From Cymodocea nodosa (Eukaryota; Streptophyta; Magnoliopsida; Alismatales; Cymodoceaceae), in assembly GCA_036874045.1 (NCBI GenBank), contig JAZBRI010000003.1:20127501-20191500 (forward strand): a stretch of DNA of 64,000 nucleotides. Direction: 5' to 3'. A program made the translations under genes and the position numbers. The stretch's first letter is position 1. Every line of letters begins with the position of its first letter. The notes below the pieces were generated by a model that had not been told where the DNA came from, searched no databases, and saw only the letters and a list, made by a program, of their open reading frames with translations. Of the stretch, positions 35,560-47,039 are shown piece after piece.

Positions 35560-37228
35560 TTCAATTTTTCAGGAGACCAATTAAGGCCATACAGAGCCTT
35601 AATTTCTGCAGATTCAGAACTTTGGTTAGCATATTTGCAGTATTTTTAGCTCCTGCAATCTTTTGTAGATCTAACCTGTTCTGCTCTATTTCTTCCCTTA
35701 TGAAATGAAATCTTATTCTCATATGTTTGGACCTTGAATGAAACTTCAGATTTTCAGCTAAATAAATGGCACTTTAATTGTCACAGAACAGAATGCTTCT
35801 ATTCTATTTGTGCCCTAATTCGGCTAGTACATTCTCTAGCCAAATTCTTTCTTTAACTACCTCTGTTATTGCAACATATTTAGCTTCTGTGGTCGAGAGT
35901 GCAACAATAGTTTGCAACTTGGATCTCCAACTAATTGCAGTACTTCTTATGCAGAAAACATAGCCTGAAGTACTTCTGCTTTTATCCAACTCTCCTCCCA
36001 AATCAGCATCACAATAGCCAATCAATTCAACTAGTCATTTCTTGAAATTCAGATCTATATATAGGAAATATCTGAGATATCTGAGTATCCATAGTACTGC
36101 GGACCAATGCTCAGCTTCTAGATCTGCCATATGTCTACTGACCACTCCCACTACATGAGATATATTAGGTCTTGTACATATCATGGCATACATTAAACTT
36201 CCCACTGTTGAAGCATATGGTATTCTAGACATTTTTGTCCTTTCTTCTTTAGTTTTTGCTAAATGATCTTTGGACAACTTGAAGTAGGGTCCAAGAGGTA
36301 GTTTAGTCTTTCTCTCATTTGAGATATTAAATCTCCTTAGTACCTTTTCTAGGTACTTCTTCTGATTTAATCTCAAAGTACCTACCACTCTATCTCGGAT
36401 AATTCTCATACCCAAGATTTGCTTAGCTTCTCTCATATCCTTCATGTCAAATTTTTTTGACAGTTGTCTCTTTAATTGCTTAATCTGTTCCATACTAGAA
36501 CAAACAATTAACATATCATCTACATAAATCAGTAGAATAGTGAAGCAATCATTAAACAGTTTTATGTAGTAACAATAGTCTGTATCACATCTTTTGAAGC
36601 CTAGGGTACAGATAAAGATATCAAATCTCTTGTACCATTGTCGTGGTGCTTGCTTCAAACCATATAGACTTTTCAGCAATCTACATACTATCTTTCTTTT
36701 CTTGCTAGTTACTGCAAATCCTTCTGGCTGCATCATGTAGAGTTCTTCCTGCAAGTCACCATGTAGGAATGTTGTCTTTACATCCATTTGCTCCAAGAGC
36801 AAATTTTCTACAGCAACAATGCTTAAGACTATTCTTATAGTATTTATCTTCACAATAGGAGAGAATACTTCTGTATAGTCTATGTCTTGAATTTGCTGAA
36901 AACCCTTGATGACAAGTCTAGCTTTTTATTTCTTGCTGCCATCCGGTTGTTCTTTCATCCTGAACACCTAATTGTTTCCTAGGATTTTCTTTCCTTCTGA
37001 CAATGAAGTTAGCTCCTAAGAATTATTCTTCTCTAGGGACCTCATTTCTTCTTTCATTGCTAACTCCCATTTGTGTGCATCACTTGCACAGATTGCTTCT
37101 TGATATTTTTCAGGTTCACCATCATCCGTCAGTAACAGATAATTGAATGATGGTACATACCTTTTAGGTTGTCTAGAAACTCTTCCAGATATTCTAAGTT
37201 GTCTAGTGACAACTTCATCTTCTTGCAC
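35560..37228 (-). pseudogene. T2 pol: reverse transcriptase and RNase H
   Basis: The N-terminal flank is SDAHKWELAMKEEMRSLEKN (about 37080-37020). RT motifs are EQMDVKTTFLHGDLQEELY (36795), KSLYGLKQAPRQWYKRFD (about 36670) and the catalytic IYVDDMLI (about 36520). RNase H has GYCDADLGGELDKSRSTSGY (about 36020) and STTEAKYVAITE (about 35900). A tail, ANMLTKVL, lies near 35630. Only a few stops fall in the region, one near 36033. Reverse transcriptase and RNase H make the cDNA. Confidence 0.9.
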
Positions 37229-37239
37229 ATCTAGACGTT

Positions 37240-38690
37240 CTTGATGTTTAGCCTTTGGAAGCTACTACAGGTTCCTTCTAAGGTTGTTCAACATCATTAT
37301 CTAGATTGATCTCAGCAGTACTTTCAGACTGAAGCTCTAACTACTGTTCATCTACACTTTCTCTATGTTTGTACATCTTAGATTCAATAAACATGACATC
37401 TTTTGCATAGATTATTTTCTTGGTTTCTTCTACCTAGAATTTGTAACCAAAATAATCCTTACCATAGCCAATGAAATAACATTTCTGTGATTTTGAATCT
37501 AGCTTGTCTCTTTTGTCATTGTTCAAGTGGACAAATGACTTGGATCCAAAGACTTTTAAGTGAGCATAGTTGACCTCTTTTCCTGTCCACAATTCTTTAG
37601 GATTTTTGAGCCTCATTGGGATAGATGGTCCTCTATTTATCAGATAGGCGGCTGTATTGACAGCTTCTACCTAGAATGACTTGGGAAAACCTGCATGTAG
37701 TCTCATGCATCTTGCCTGTTAATTCATGGTCCTGTTCATCCTTTTAGCAACTCCATTTTGTTATAGAGTTCTAGCTATAGTTCTCTGCCTTCTAATCCCT
37801 TGCTCCTCATAGTAAACTTTAAATTCATAGCTATCATATTCTCCTCCATTATCTGACCTGATGGGTTTGATTTTTCTTCCACTCTGATTTTTCACTTTTG
37901 CCTTCCATTTCGTGAAGACTTGGAAAACTTCAGATTTCTGTTTCAGAAAATAAACCCATACCTTCCTTGTATTGTCATTAATGAAGGTGACATAATAGAG
38001 AGCACCTCCTAAAGAACTGATAGGGGCAGGCCCTCACACATCCGTGTGAACCAGCTCCAATTTCTATGACTTAGGATCATGAGGAGTCTTGGCAAAGCTG
38101 ACTTTCTTCTGCTTTCCCTCAATGCAGTCCTCACATATCCCTAAATTGACATTCTTCAGCTTAGGGATTTTCCTTTCTACCACTAAAACTTTCAGTCCAT
38201 TCTCACTAAGGTGTCCTAGTCTTTTATGCCATAAGTTAGTGTCTTTAGTATCACTAACTGCTGCAATAGAGTCATCTTGATTCGATGTTAGATATAATGT
38301 GCCAGTTCTCTGTCCTAAGGCAATAATTCTTGCACCTTTGGTTACCTTCCATTTGCCTGCACCAAAGGCAATCTGATAACCATCATTATCTAGGGAACTT
38401 ATGAAAATTAATTGCTTTGCAAGTTCAGGAACATATTTGACTTCTTGCAATTTCCATATCCCTTATTTTGTTTTAATGTGCGCCTCTCCTATTCCCAACA
38501 CATCCAAACTTGTGTTGTTAGCTAGGTACACCTTTTTCACAAGAGTTGCACAATAATTGTGCAACAAATCCTTCCTATAGGTAGTGTGGAATGAAGCTCT
38601 TGAGTCTAGTACCCATGAGTCAATTGAACTGTCTACACAACATACTAGGGCATCATCTGAATCGTAGGTGACAACATTTGCACCTGCTCC
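37240..38690 (-). pseudogene. T2 pol: protease and integrase
   Basis: The protease region reads DSWVLDSRASFHTTYRKD (about 38625); the usual DSGA is DSRA, a likely inactivating change. GAG-pre-integrase has WHKRLGHLSENG (38235) and CEDCIEGKQKKVSF (about 38130). The integrase core contains RSDNGGEYDSYEF (37860) and, after a stop, NGVAKRMNR (about 37755). The C-terminal part lies at 37616-37434 (HLKVFGSKSFVHLN). Several TAG/TAA codons interrupt it. Confidence 0.85.
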
Positions 38691-38699
38691 TTTTGATTC

Positions 38700-39458
38700 C
38701 TTTCCTTTACTGTCTTTCTTGGGAGCCTTGCACTGTGACTTGAAGTGCCCTCATTGATTGCAATTCTAGCATTTGATATCTGATCTCACTTTACTAGTAC
38801 CTCTGGACTTTGACATTCCTTTGGATTTAAATTGTTTTGATTTACTTCTCCCTCTACTTTCGACATTAAGGGCAAAAGTTGAAGCTAACAAATCACTTTT
38901 TTTGTGAATGTCCTCACTCAAAATTAAATCCCGGATGTCACTCATTTTGAGCTTCTCATGACCTAGTGAACTACTTACACTAGTCACGATAGGAGACCAA
39001 CTTTCTAGTAATGAGGATAATAAAATCAAGGCATTGATTTCATCATCAAATACTATATCTATTGAATGCAATTGATTCAAAATAGTATTTAACTCATTAA
39101 CATGGTCTGTAACATTTCCACTTTCATGCATTTTCAGATTAAATAATCTACGCATGAGAAATACCTTGTTGGCGGCTGATGGCTTCTCATACATGTTGGA
39201 CAAAACTTTCATCAAGTCAGCCATTGTTTTCTCCTTGGCAACATTAGAATGAACATTCCTTGCTAGTGACAACCTGACGAGAACTAGAACTTTTCTGTCT
39301 AGTAACTCCTACTCTTCCTGATCCATCTTCTCTAGTTTTCTTCCGAATAGAGGTTGATGAAGATCCTTCTGATACAAATAGTCTTCAATCTGAGACCTCC
39401 AATATCTGAAATCTTTACTATCAAACTTCTCGATCTTGAGCTTTCTATCATCTGCCAT
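38700..39458 (-). pseudogene. T2 gag
   Basis: The ATG at 39456-39458 begins MADDRKLKIEKFDSKDFRYW, a standard Tork-type gag start. UBN2 motifs follow at 39272-38900 (FLMRRLFNLKMHESGNVTDH, then LLSSLLESW). A lysine/serine-rich stretch leads to a zinc knuckle, C-x2-C...GHFKSQC, at about 38770-38725, which contains two stops. A further stop lies near 39312. It forms the particle shell. Confidence 0.85.
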
Positions 39459-39783
39459 TCTATTAAACTGAAAAACCTACTACTTTGATACCACTTGTTA
39501 GGATCAGGTGCTACCATTTATGCTAAAACCCTAAGGTGTTAGTAAATGCTCCTCAACATATTGTTAAAGGTTTCTTAGCACCCAACCACGTGTTGTTCAA
39601 GTGTGACTTAGGCATTTGGTCCCTAGCTTTCAATCAAGCCACTTGTCATGGGACAGCGTGAGGCATCTCTCAATGCAAGTGATTTTAGGACACACGCCAA
39701 CTGGAAACATGTGCTGGGCACCTAACAATCACCCCCCAGCACACGTACACGTAGTACGCGTTTGCTGGGACTTGAACCCGCAA

Positions 39784-39803
39784 CCCCTAGCTCTAATACC
39801 AAT
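39784..39803 (-). promoter_or_regulatory. PBS of T2
   Basis: On the minus strand, right after the 5' LTR end CGTAACA, the sequence reads ATTGGTATTAGAGCTAGG. This matches the common TGGTATCAGAGC primer site complementary to initiator methionine tRNA with one transition. Confidence 0.85.
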
Positions 39804-40775
39804 TGTTACGTTTGGAACTGATCATTCAGTCAACTTTCTATGGCACGATTTAGAAACACTCACCTCTAAACTCACTGAAACTAGAAGTGAAGAGTAAAAG
39901 GAAGAAGTAACACAATGAAGACATAGGATTTACGTGGTTCAGTAATAGCCTATGTCCATAGAGAGTTGAGGGTTCTTCTATGAGCTTCGACACAATCAAC
40001 TGCAATGTTTTACAACATCATAAAGGTTTATATACTACCCAACTTAGGGTTAATAAACATTTAATTACATTCAAGCCATTACAGTAGAGAAATAATGCTT
40101 CGGAGAAGTGACTCTCACTTTCGAAGCCTTATCTTTCTAACTTACTGAAATCTGCAACATTTAGGATAGTTACAGACTTAACTATCTGAAGAAATTCTTC
40201 TTTCTTCATTTATTGTAATGGGCGGTACTATAGCAGGCTAACTGTTTAGAGAGATTCAGTATTTCAGATAGTTACAGACTTAACTATTCAAAAATCCACT
40301 TACTTCTCTCTCTTTGTCCTTTCGGAAGGTTCTGCCATTAACTCTCCGAAAACTGCATGTCTTTCGGATAGTTACTGTCTTAACTATTCGAAAACTCACT
40401 TAAGTGTCTCTTTAGTCATTTCGAAAGGTTCTGCCGTTAACCTTCTAAAAACTTATGATTTTTCGGATAGTTACTGCCTAACTATCTGAAGATCCACTTA
40501 AGTCTCTGCTTTTCAGATACTTGGCTTCTTAACTATCCAAACATCCACTTAAGTATCCTTTAAGTCATTTCGAATGGTTACAGCCAGTAACCCTTCGAAA
40601 TCTTCTGACTTTCTAATAGTTAGCTCAAAGCCTCCGATTGAAACTATATTTTTCAGATACTTAGGTCTGATAACCTACCGAAAAATAAATCTGCTGGATA
40701 TTTACTGTTAACAAGCCTCTGATTTAACTTGGACTTCTTATGGCATACTCCACACTTGTACTACTTGCCCTAATA
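39804..40775 (-). repeat. 5' LTR of T2
   Basis: A 972-bp LTR, TGTTACG to CCCTAATA; the last C of the terminal ACA is mutated to T. It carries the same hairpin array (about 40140-40690). One hairpin (40364-40395) has loop CTGTCT where the 3' LTR has AGACAG. Confidence 0.9.
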
Positions 40776-40780
40776 GATTA

Positions 40781-41775
40781 CTCTAGGCAATTTGTCAATC
40801 CTCTGCCCCAACCCGACACTAATTACATAATCTGATGCATCACACATCAACTTGAATGGTTGAGACCAATTAGGTGGATATACAATAGGTGTAGATATGA
40901 GGGCTCCTTTAAGCTCATCAAGTGCCTCAAGACAATCCTTTGAAAATTCAAATTTTTGATCCTTGGATAACAAATTTGTCAAAGGACGAACAATCTTACT
41001 AAAATCCTTGATAAATCTTCTATAAAAATCAGCATGACCCAAGAATGCTCTTATTTCTTTGATGGACTTAGGTGGTGGTAGGTTAGCTATTAGATCTACC
41101 TTGACTTTATCTATCTCTAACCCTTTCTTAGAGATAACATAGTCCAACACAATACCTTATTGTACCATGAAGTGATACTTCTCCCAATTTAAAACCAATT
41201 TTTTCTCTATACATCTCATCAACACTAGCTCCAAATTTTTAAGACAAACATCAAAAGAAGAACCAGTCATAGAGAAATCATCCATAAAGATTTCTAAAAA
41301 CTTATCAATCATGTCTGAAAAGATTCAAGTCATACACCTTTGAAATGTTGTAGGTGCATTACATAAACCAAAGGACATTCATCGAAATGCAAAAGTACCA
41401 AATGGACGTGTAAATGTGGTTTTCTCTTGATTACATAATGCAACATGAATCTGATTATATCCAGAATAACTATCTAGGAAATAATAAAATTCTTGCTTTG
41501 CTAGCTTTTCTAACATTTGATCCATAAAAGGCAAGAGAAAATGATATTTCCTAGTGGCGGCATTAAGTTTCCTATAATCAATGCATACCCACCATCCTGT
41601 CTACACTCTAATGGGGATTAGTTCATGATTGCTATTCTCCACAACAGTGATACCAGATTTCTTTGGGACAACCTAAATAGGGCTAACCCAAGAACTGTCT
41701 AAAATTGGGTAAATAATATCATGATCTAACCACTTGATAATTTCCAACCACATCCTTGATGTTAGGATTCAGCCT
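40781..41775 (-). pseudogene. A2 reverse transcriptase and start of RNase H
   Basis: Motifs: WVSPI then VVPKKSGITVV (about 41690), CIDYRKLNAATRKYHFLLPF (about 41595), YSGYNQIHVAL (about 41465), MSFGLCNAPTTFQRCM (about 41380) and the catalytic FMDDFS (about 41300). The thumb/connection follows with EIRAFLGHADFYRRFIKDFS (41070) and RNase H begins with PFKLMCDASDYVISVGLGQ (about 40860). The frame breaks off at the T2 insertion and resumes at 34454. Stops occur near 41690, 41620, 41330 and 41155. Confidence 0.9.
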
Positions 41776-41778
41776 CCT

Positions 41779-42960
41779 CTATGGGTCCCTAGATGGAGTA
41801 ATATCACTATCTAAGTGAATTCTATGTTGGCATAGATTGGAACTAATTCCTTTGATGTCATCCATGGTCCAACCAATGACCTCCTTATACTTCCTAAGAG
41901 TCACCAATAGCTTCTCATCTTGCTCACTAACAAGGTGGGAGGATAAAATAGCTAGCAAGGTGCACTCCTCTCCCAAATAAGCATACTTAAGATCATGTGG
42001 CAAGGGTTTTAGTTCAAGTGAAGATGGCTCTAAAATAGAAGGTTTCTGCACTTCACCTAAATCTCTTGATAAATGCTCTATGAAATTTATTTCACACAAA
42101 CTATCACTCTCTAAGCCATCCTCTTCATTTACATCAGAATTAGTGGCTAAAGCTACTTCATCTTCCTGAGGTAAAAATTCTTCATTATCCAACACATCTA
42201 CCCCCTCACCTTCTTTTACAACATCTATGAAGCTTACATTAAAATCCTCATTAATTACATCTTCAATTTCTGGATGAGTTCTAAAGATATTTAAATCAAC
42301 CTTAACATCTCCATATGAAATCTATATAGACCCCTCTCTACACCTTATATATGCATCTATGGTTGCAAGGAAAGGTCTACCTAGAATTAAAGGCACATCA
42401 TTTTTCCTATTAAGTGAATGTTGATTTTCTAACATAATGAAGTCTATTGGGTAGACAAAATCTTTAATCTTAATCAAGATATCTTCTACAATACCTAATG
42501 GAGTTCTATATGAATGGTCAGCTAGCTGAATAAGAACCTTAATTAGTTGGATTCCATTAAGACCTAAGCTCACATACACACTAGATGACATAACACTTAT
42601 ACCAGCTCCTAAATCTAATAGGGCTCTATCAAAATAAGTGTCTCCTATTGTGCAAGGAATTGTAGGAGTACCAGGATCACTGTATTTCTTAGGCAAGTTA
42701 TGGTAGAAATAGGCACTTACAGACTTAGCTAAGCAAACTCTTTTGGGTAGCTTCCTAGCTCTCTTTTGAGTACATAATTCCTTAAGAGATTTGGCATATG
42801 TAGGTATTTGCTCTATTGCATCTAGTAAGGAAATGTTAACCCTAATATGTTCAAAGATTTCTCTAATCTTATCACTCTAGTCACTATCCTTATATAAAGT
42901 TCTTAATCTATGGGGAAAAGGGGTAGACTGACTTTCTAAAGGATTGCTTACTGTATTGAT
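41779..42960 (-). pseudogene. A2 gag C-terminal linker, protease and RT-proximal linker
   Basis: From about 42880 the frame gives the conserved Athila linker (REIFEHIRVNISLLDAIEQI, then AKSLKELCTQKR). The retropepsin follows at 42696-42322 with ALLDLGAGISVMSSS (DLGA in place of DSGA, common in Athila) and LILGRPFLATIDAYI. 42195-41779 is the acidic spacer ending in LKPLPHDLKYAYLGE and KEVIGWTMDDIKGI. Interruptions are few. Capsid and nucleocapsid are absent upstream, so A2 would need gag from another copy. Confidence 0.85.
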
Positions 42961-42983
42961 GTGAAAGGTTAGATCAGACAACT

Positions 42984-43003
42984 GGTCTCCAACAACGGTG
43001 CTA
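42984..43003 (-). promoter_or_regulatory. PBS of A2
   Basis: On the minus strand TAGCACCGTTGTTGGAGACC resembles the Athila primer site TGGCGCCGTTGCCGGGGA (aspartate-tRNA type) with a few transitions. It lies 7 bp inside the LTR. Confidence 0.8.
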
Positions 43004-43010
43004 GAAAACT

Positions 43011-45023
43011 TGTCTATTGGGTTCGTTAACTTCTGTTTTTACTTGTTTAATTTGTCTTTAGGCTTATATCAATAATTACTTTTAGAAGTAAACTAACAAC
43101 CTTTCACACAAATTAGATATTCATTCTAATTTGTTATTTAACTACAAGCGCACAGTGTATATTGTATTTGAGTGCAAGTACAGGTCGATCTCACAGAGAT
43201 TGAGTAAGAATTGTGTACTGTTCTGGTTTTAATAATGGAATTTATGTGTTCAGTCAACACTCCGTTGAGTTACAGTTAACACAATGGACCAAGTTTGTGG
43301 AGTTATGGCTAACTCAACGGACTAACCTCATGGACTTAAGTTAACTCTATGAGTCTATCTTTCTAGTTTAATACTACTATTTATAAAGGAATTCGGTCAA
43401 CCATTAGGCGGTTCCACAAATTGTAAATAACATCAATTAAGCTCTTTAATGTTAGTTAACATTAGATTTATCATTAAGTAACACTAACATTCAGATATTT
43501 CAAACAGTAACTATTAAAATCTTTAAGTATCTGGAACGAATCAATTTCAATAAACTGTAAAACTATTTTCTATTTTCTGAATCAAACAAACATAAAACAT
43601 TCACAATACTAACAATGACAACATTACTCACGATACAAAATAAACAATACAATACTTAAATACTAAATATAAACACAAATAAGTTGTTGTTTTTGGTATT
43701 TTTGTTTTGATATGTTCATGAAATTGGGCGAAAGGTGAAATGTAAAAATCTCTATCGACAGTAAAAACTTTCGTCACTACATGCGACGCGATTACACCAT
43801 TGAAAACTTAATCACTTACAATCCTGCCTTCTCTTCCTATAGAATCACGAGTCTAGAATTGCAAGATGATCTCCTCTTCAGTATACTGGCATCAATCCGA
43901 AACCAATACTAGAAGCTTTACGATCTTCTGAGATATGAGTCGGTGCTTGGTGAAAATGACTTCCCTTCCCGCGACGTGATCACTCCTCACAGTGATTTTT
44001 AGGCACCGTGTTTGGCTTGAAATCCACCCGACATTAGGAAAGTATCCTCACAGACCTCCGATGGTTGGTGATTATGGTGATGTTGATGATTTTTGGTGAT
44101 GGTGAGGATGCTTCAGTGAACTTCCGACGCTGCCTGCAGTTAGTGCGGTCCTCCACCTATGCACACACTGCCAACCACCCCTTCTTCATTTTCTCATCTT
44201 CTTTTATATTTCTTCTGTAGTAATTGCTTCTACTTAGATGATCGGTTGGATTTCCTTCATCCATATCAACGATGGTGATTTCTTCTTCCTTCCATGAGTG
44301 AATTCTTGTGTGATACGTGCAATCGTGGTTTTCCTTTGAATGTCTTGTTTCTATAACCACTATAGTGGCATATTAGAAAATAAATGGTCTGTGGAGTTAC
44401 AGATAACTTAACGGATTTACTTCGTTGATTTAACTATAAAACATGTGCAATAAAAAAATAAGCTGCTAACATAACACATTACCTTAGTGTGTATTCATGC
44501 AACTCTACGTGTACAGTTATGTTAACTTAACGAGTTAAACATGTGCATCTCACAGATATACTAAAGCATTTAAATTCAACACGTGCATAATTCTAACTTA
44601 ACAAGTTCAGATATTTTGGACACTTACAAACCTAACTATCTGATGCCTAGATGCATTTTGGATAGTTAACAAATAACTTACCAAAAATCCACTTAAGTCA
44701 TGCATTAAGGTTTCAACACGTGTACTCCAGAAAATAATAAAATATTCTTCTATCGTTAAAAACATAACTGTCCGGTACATGCAATATAACTCTCCAAAAT
44801 AATAGAAAATTCGGATACTTAAGAATTTCATAGCCTGCAATTCCTCAACAGTTTAGAAATGTACTAAATTAACATTAATTCTCTGAAATTACGTAGATTC
44901 CTTCATTAAAGCATATAACAGTGCAATTATAACATAATAGCTTAATTCTTATATGATAAGCTAAATATTATGCAATTAACCATCATTTAATTGTTAATAT
45001 TATGTATTTTTTCATTCTAAACA
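43011..45023 (-). repeat. 5' LTR of A2
   Basis: A 2013-bp LTR, TGTCTATTGG to TTCTAAACA on the plus strand. It has the family GTGCAC/GTCGATC block (43140-43205) and GAGTTA-N4-TAACTC hairpins (for example 43262-43284 and around 43301-43320). It is homologous over its length to 51473-53322 and 3552-5407. The outer end abuts C gag sequence at 45024. Confidence 0.85.
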
Positions 45024-45607
45024 ATTACCTTACCTTTGCCCTTTTTATCACCTAACAAAATGTCATTTCCAGATTCTTTATTTAGTTGATTGGGTGAACC
45101 TAAATCATCTAAAGGAACACTTATCGGTACAAGAGAAGGAGTTTCCTTTTCAGGAATGCTCACCTCTCTCTCGAACCTTAAAGTTACAAATGCTCCAAGT
45201 GGCTCATCCTCATCCAAGAATGATGACCTAGAGTGCAAATCTTTACAACCATTTATGTCAATGGGTACACTAGAGGCTTTTGCTAAATTTAATAGCTCCA
45301 AAGAGGCATTAAGCTCATCAATAGTCTTAGCTAAGTTAACTTGAGGCTCACCATAGGGGACATCTCCTACAGGCTCTCTATCTTCAACTTCACCATTATA
45401 ACTACTAGTACCATAAGCCTCAACATTATAATCTAAATTAGGCGTGGAGATATTAATAGTAGAACTAGAGCACACACCTACATTATCACTTAACATATAA
45501 AATGGACAATCAGCAATAACATGATTATTCAACTTGCATTTTGGAACATGTAGGTGTTAAATCAAACTTGCATTCATCTTCATTATAATCTATATCATCA
45601 TCCATAA
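45024..45607 (-). pseudogene. Gag nucleocapsid and acidic linker of element C
   Basis: From MDDDIDYNEDECKFD (about 45607) the frame enters a zinc knuckle C-S-K-C-K-L-N-N-H-V-I-A-D-C (CX2CX4HX4C, 45506-45548). An extra A in an AAAA run shifts the frame inside it. The downstream frame (45532-45017) is an acidic, serine-rich segment ending KKGKGKVI at the A2 LTR. It resembles the gag-protease linker of gypsy elements; the capsid is not found upstream. The rest of the polyprotein was displaced or lost when A2 inserted. Confidence 0.6.
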
Positions 45608-47011
45608 TGGCATGCAATATGCACAATCTTCAAGTAGTTTAAGCAAATCTGCAATATAATAGAAGAATTGAAAAACAATCACTTTTAACTCTGATTGAGA
45701 CTTAATTTTCTTCAAATTCATTTAGTCAAGAATTTTCTAACATCATTCCACTAAATTATGGATGCAAACAGTAATGCATCTATCTTACAAACATTGTATA
45801 TGATTAAGTTTCATCAAAACAAGTAATCATGAAAGTTTTGAAACTAAACTGTACTACCTTGGATTAAAGATTTTCTATAGAAATTCATATAGCTTGTAAA
45901 TTCATAATTAATGACTCATCTGAAAGGTAATTACTTCTAGTTTTAAAAAAAATGAGAGACAAAAATATTCATAACTGAAGTATTATCAAAATCATGTATA
46001 ACTCAAACAAATCAAAATTCATACTCTACAAAGTAGCTCATTTTTGAAAAATTCTCTAGAAATGTACATAAATCCAACAACAACGTATAATATTTTGTTG
46101 GAAAGGTAAAATCTTGTAGTATTATGAAAAAATCATGAAAATAATTTTTACTAAAACATACAAGTGCAGTTTTAATTAAAAGACCTTAGATATAAAAGCA
46201 CACTTGAAAACTACACACACAAGCACCATCAGAAGGTTAGCATCTTTACCTTCCGATAACCAACAAATTTTGGAAGGTTAGCCATACCAACCTTCTAGTG
46301 GTCAAAATTTTCAGAAGGTTAGCATCTCTAACCTTTTGAAAGGGAAAATACTCTAAACAAATTTCGGAGGGTTACATGCTAACCTTTTGAAAATGCTAGA
46401 AGCTTACTAAATCAACTTTGAAAATTCCCATAGAAATTTATATAGATCCAAATGAAGCATATAAATACTCGTTTGAAATATAATTTCCTCTATTTTCTAA
46501 AAAAAATCATTAAATTAAAATTTGAATACTCAAAGGATAGAAAATTTTAAAAATCATTAAAAGAAAACTATTCAGAAATTTGTAAAACATCTCTGTCTTC
46601 TAAGATTTTTATCTTTTAACATACAATTCAGAATTTTATGCATAAGTATTCATAAGAAATCTCAGAAATCGAGTATTTTAGGAAAAATATTATAAAAATG
46701 AGTTCCATTCTTGTATATATCAAAAATTTAAATTTCTAGATAGGAAGATTCTATCTTTAATAATTTGCACATAAAGATTATCATTACTCCATTAATTTCT
46801 CTTGTCACCAATGGATATGATAAATCAAACATGCGACAAGCTATTCAGATATCAAGAGAATGAATATATAGATTGGCCAATCCATAAATTCATTTCCTTG
46901 CAAACACATAAAGAAAAATAATCTCATACAAAATAAGAAAACAAACAAAACTAAAATGATATAAAGGATATTAAACTTGCAAATCATCCAATAAATCTTT
47001 TTAAAGCACCA
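45608..47011 (-). other. Leader of element C with hairpin cluster
   Basis: About 1.4 kb between PBS and the gag remnant with no recognised gene. At 46220-46400 there are four GGAAGGTTAG...CTAACCTTC-like inverted repeats (imperfect), reminiscent of the hairpin rows in other elements here. Confidence 0.5.
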
Positions 47012-47032
47012 AAACTCCTCGACAACAACATC
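47012..47032 (-). promoter_or_regulatory. Degenerate PBS of element C
   Basis: On the minus strand TGATGTTGTTGTCGAGGAG, seven bases inside the 5' LTR, resembles the F1 site TAGTGCCGTTGTCGAGGA. It supports an Athila-type aspartate-tRNA primer and the orientation of C. Confidence 0.55.
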
Positions 47033-47039
47033 AAAAACT

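Larger units (their letters stand above)
34455..40775 (-). mobile_element. Element T2: Tork-like Copia retrotransposon
   Basis: The 3' LTR is 34455-35442 and the 5' LTR 39804-40775, both TGTTA...TAACA type. GATTA duplications lie at 34450-34454 and 40776-40780. The PBS (TTGGTATTAGAGC on minus, methionine-tRNA type) touches the 5' LTR and the PPT (AGTGGGAGAT) touches the 3' LTR. It carries gag, protease, integrase, RT and RNase H in Copia order, with TNT1-94-like wording. Its length of 6.3 kb is normal and its LTRs look about 95% alike, so it is among the younger inserts. Stops and a protease change (DSRA) make it inactive. Confidence 0.95.
32833..45023 (-). mobile_element. Element A2: Athila-like element with pol, 3' end lost
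   Basis: The minus-sense order is 5' LTR (43011-45023), PBS (42984-43003), gag/protease linker (41779-42960), RT and RNase H (41775-40781, continuing 34454-34200) and integrase (34200-32833). Copia element T2 (34455-40775) interrupts RNase H. The 3' LTR is absent. Between PBS and the protease linker the gag capsid and knuckle are missing. The RT, linker and PBS motifs are those of Athila. It inserted beside the C gag remnant (45024); no second copy of the target site is visible. Confidence 0.85.
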
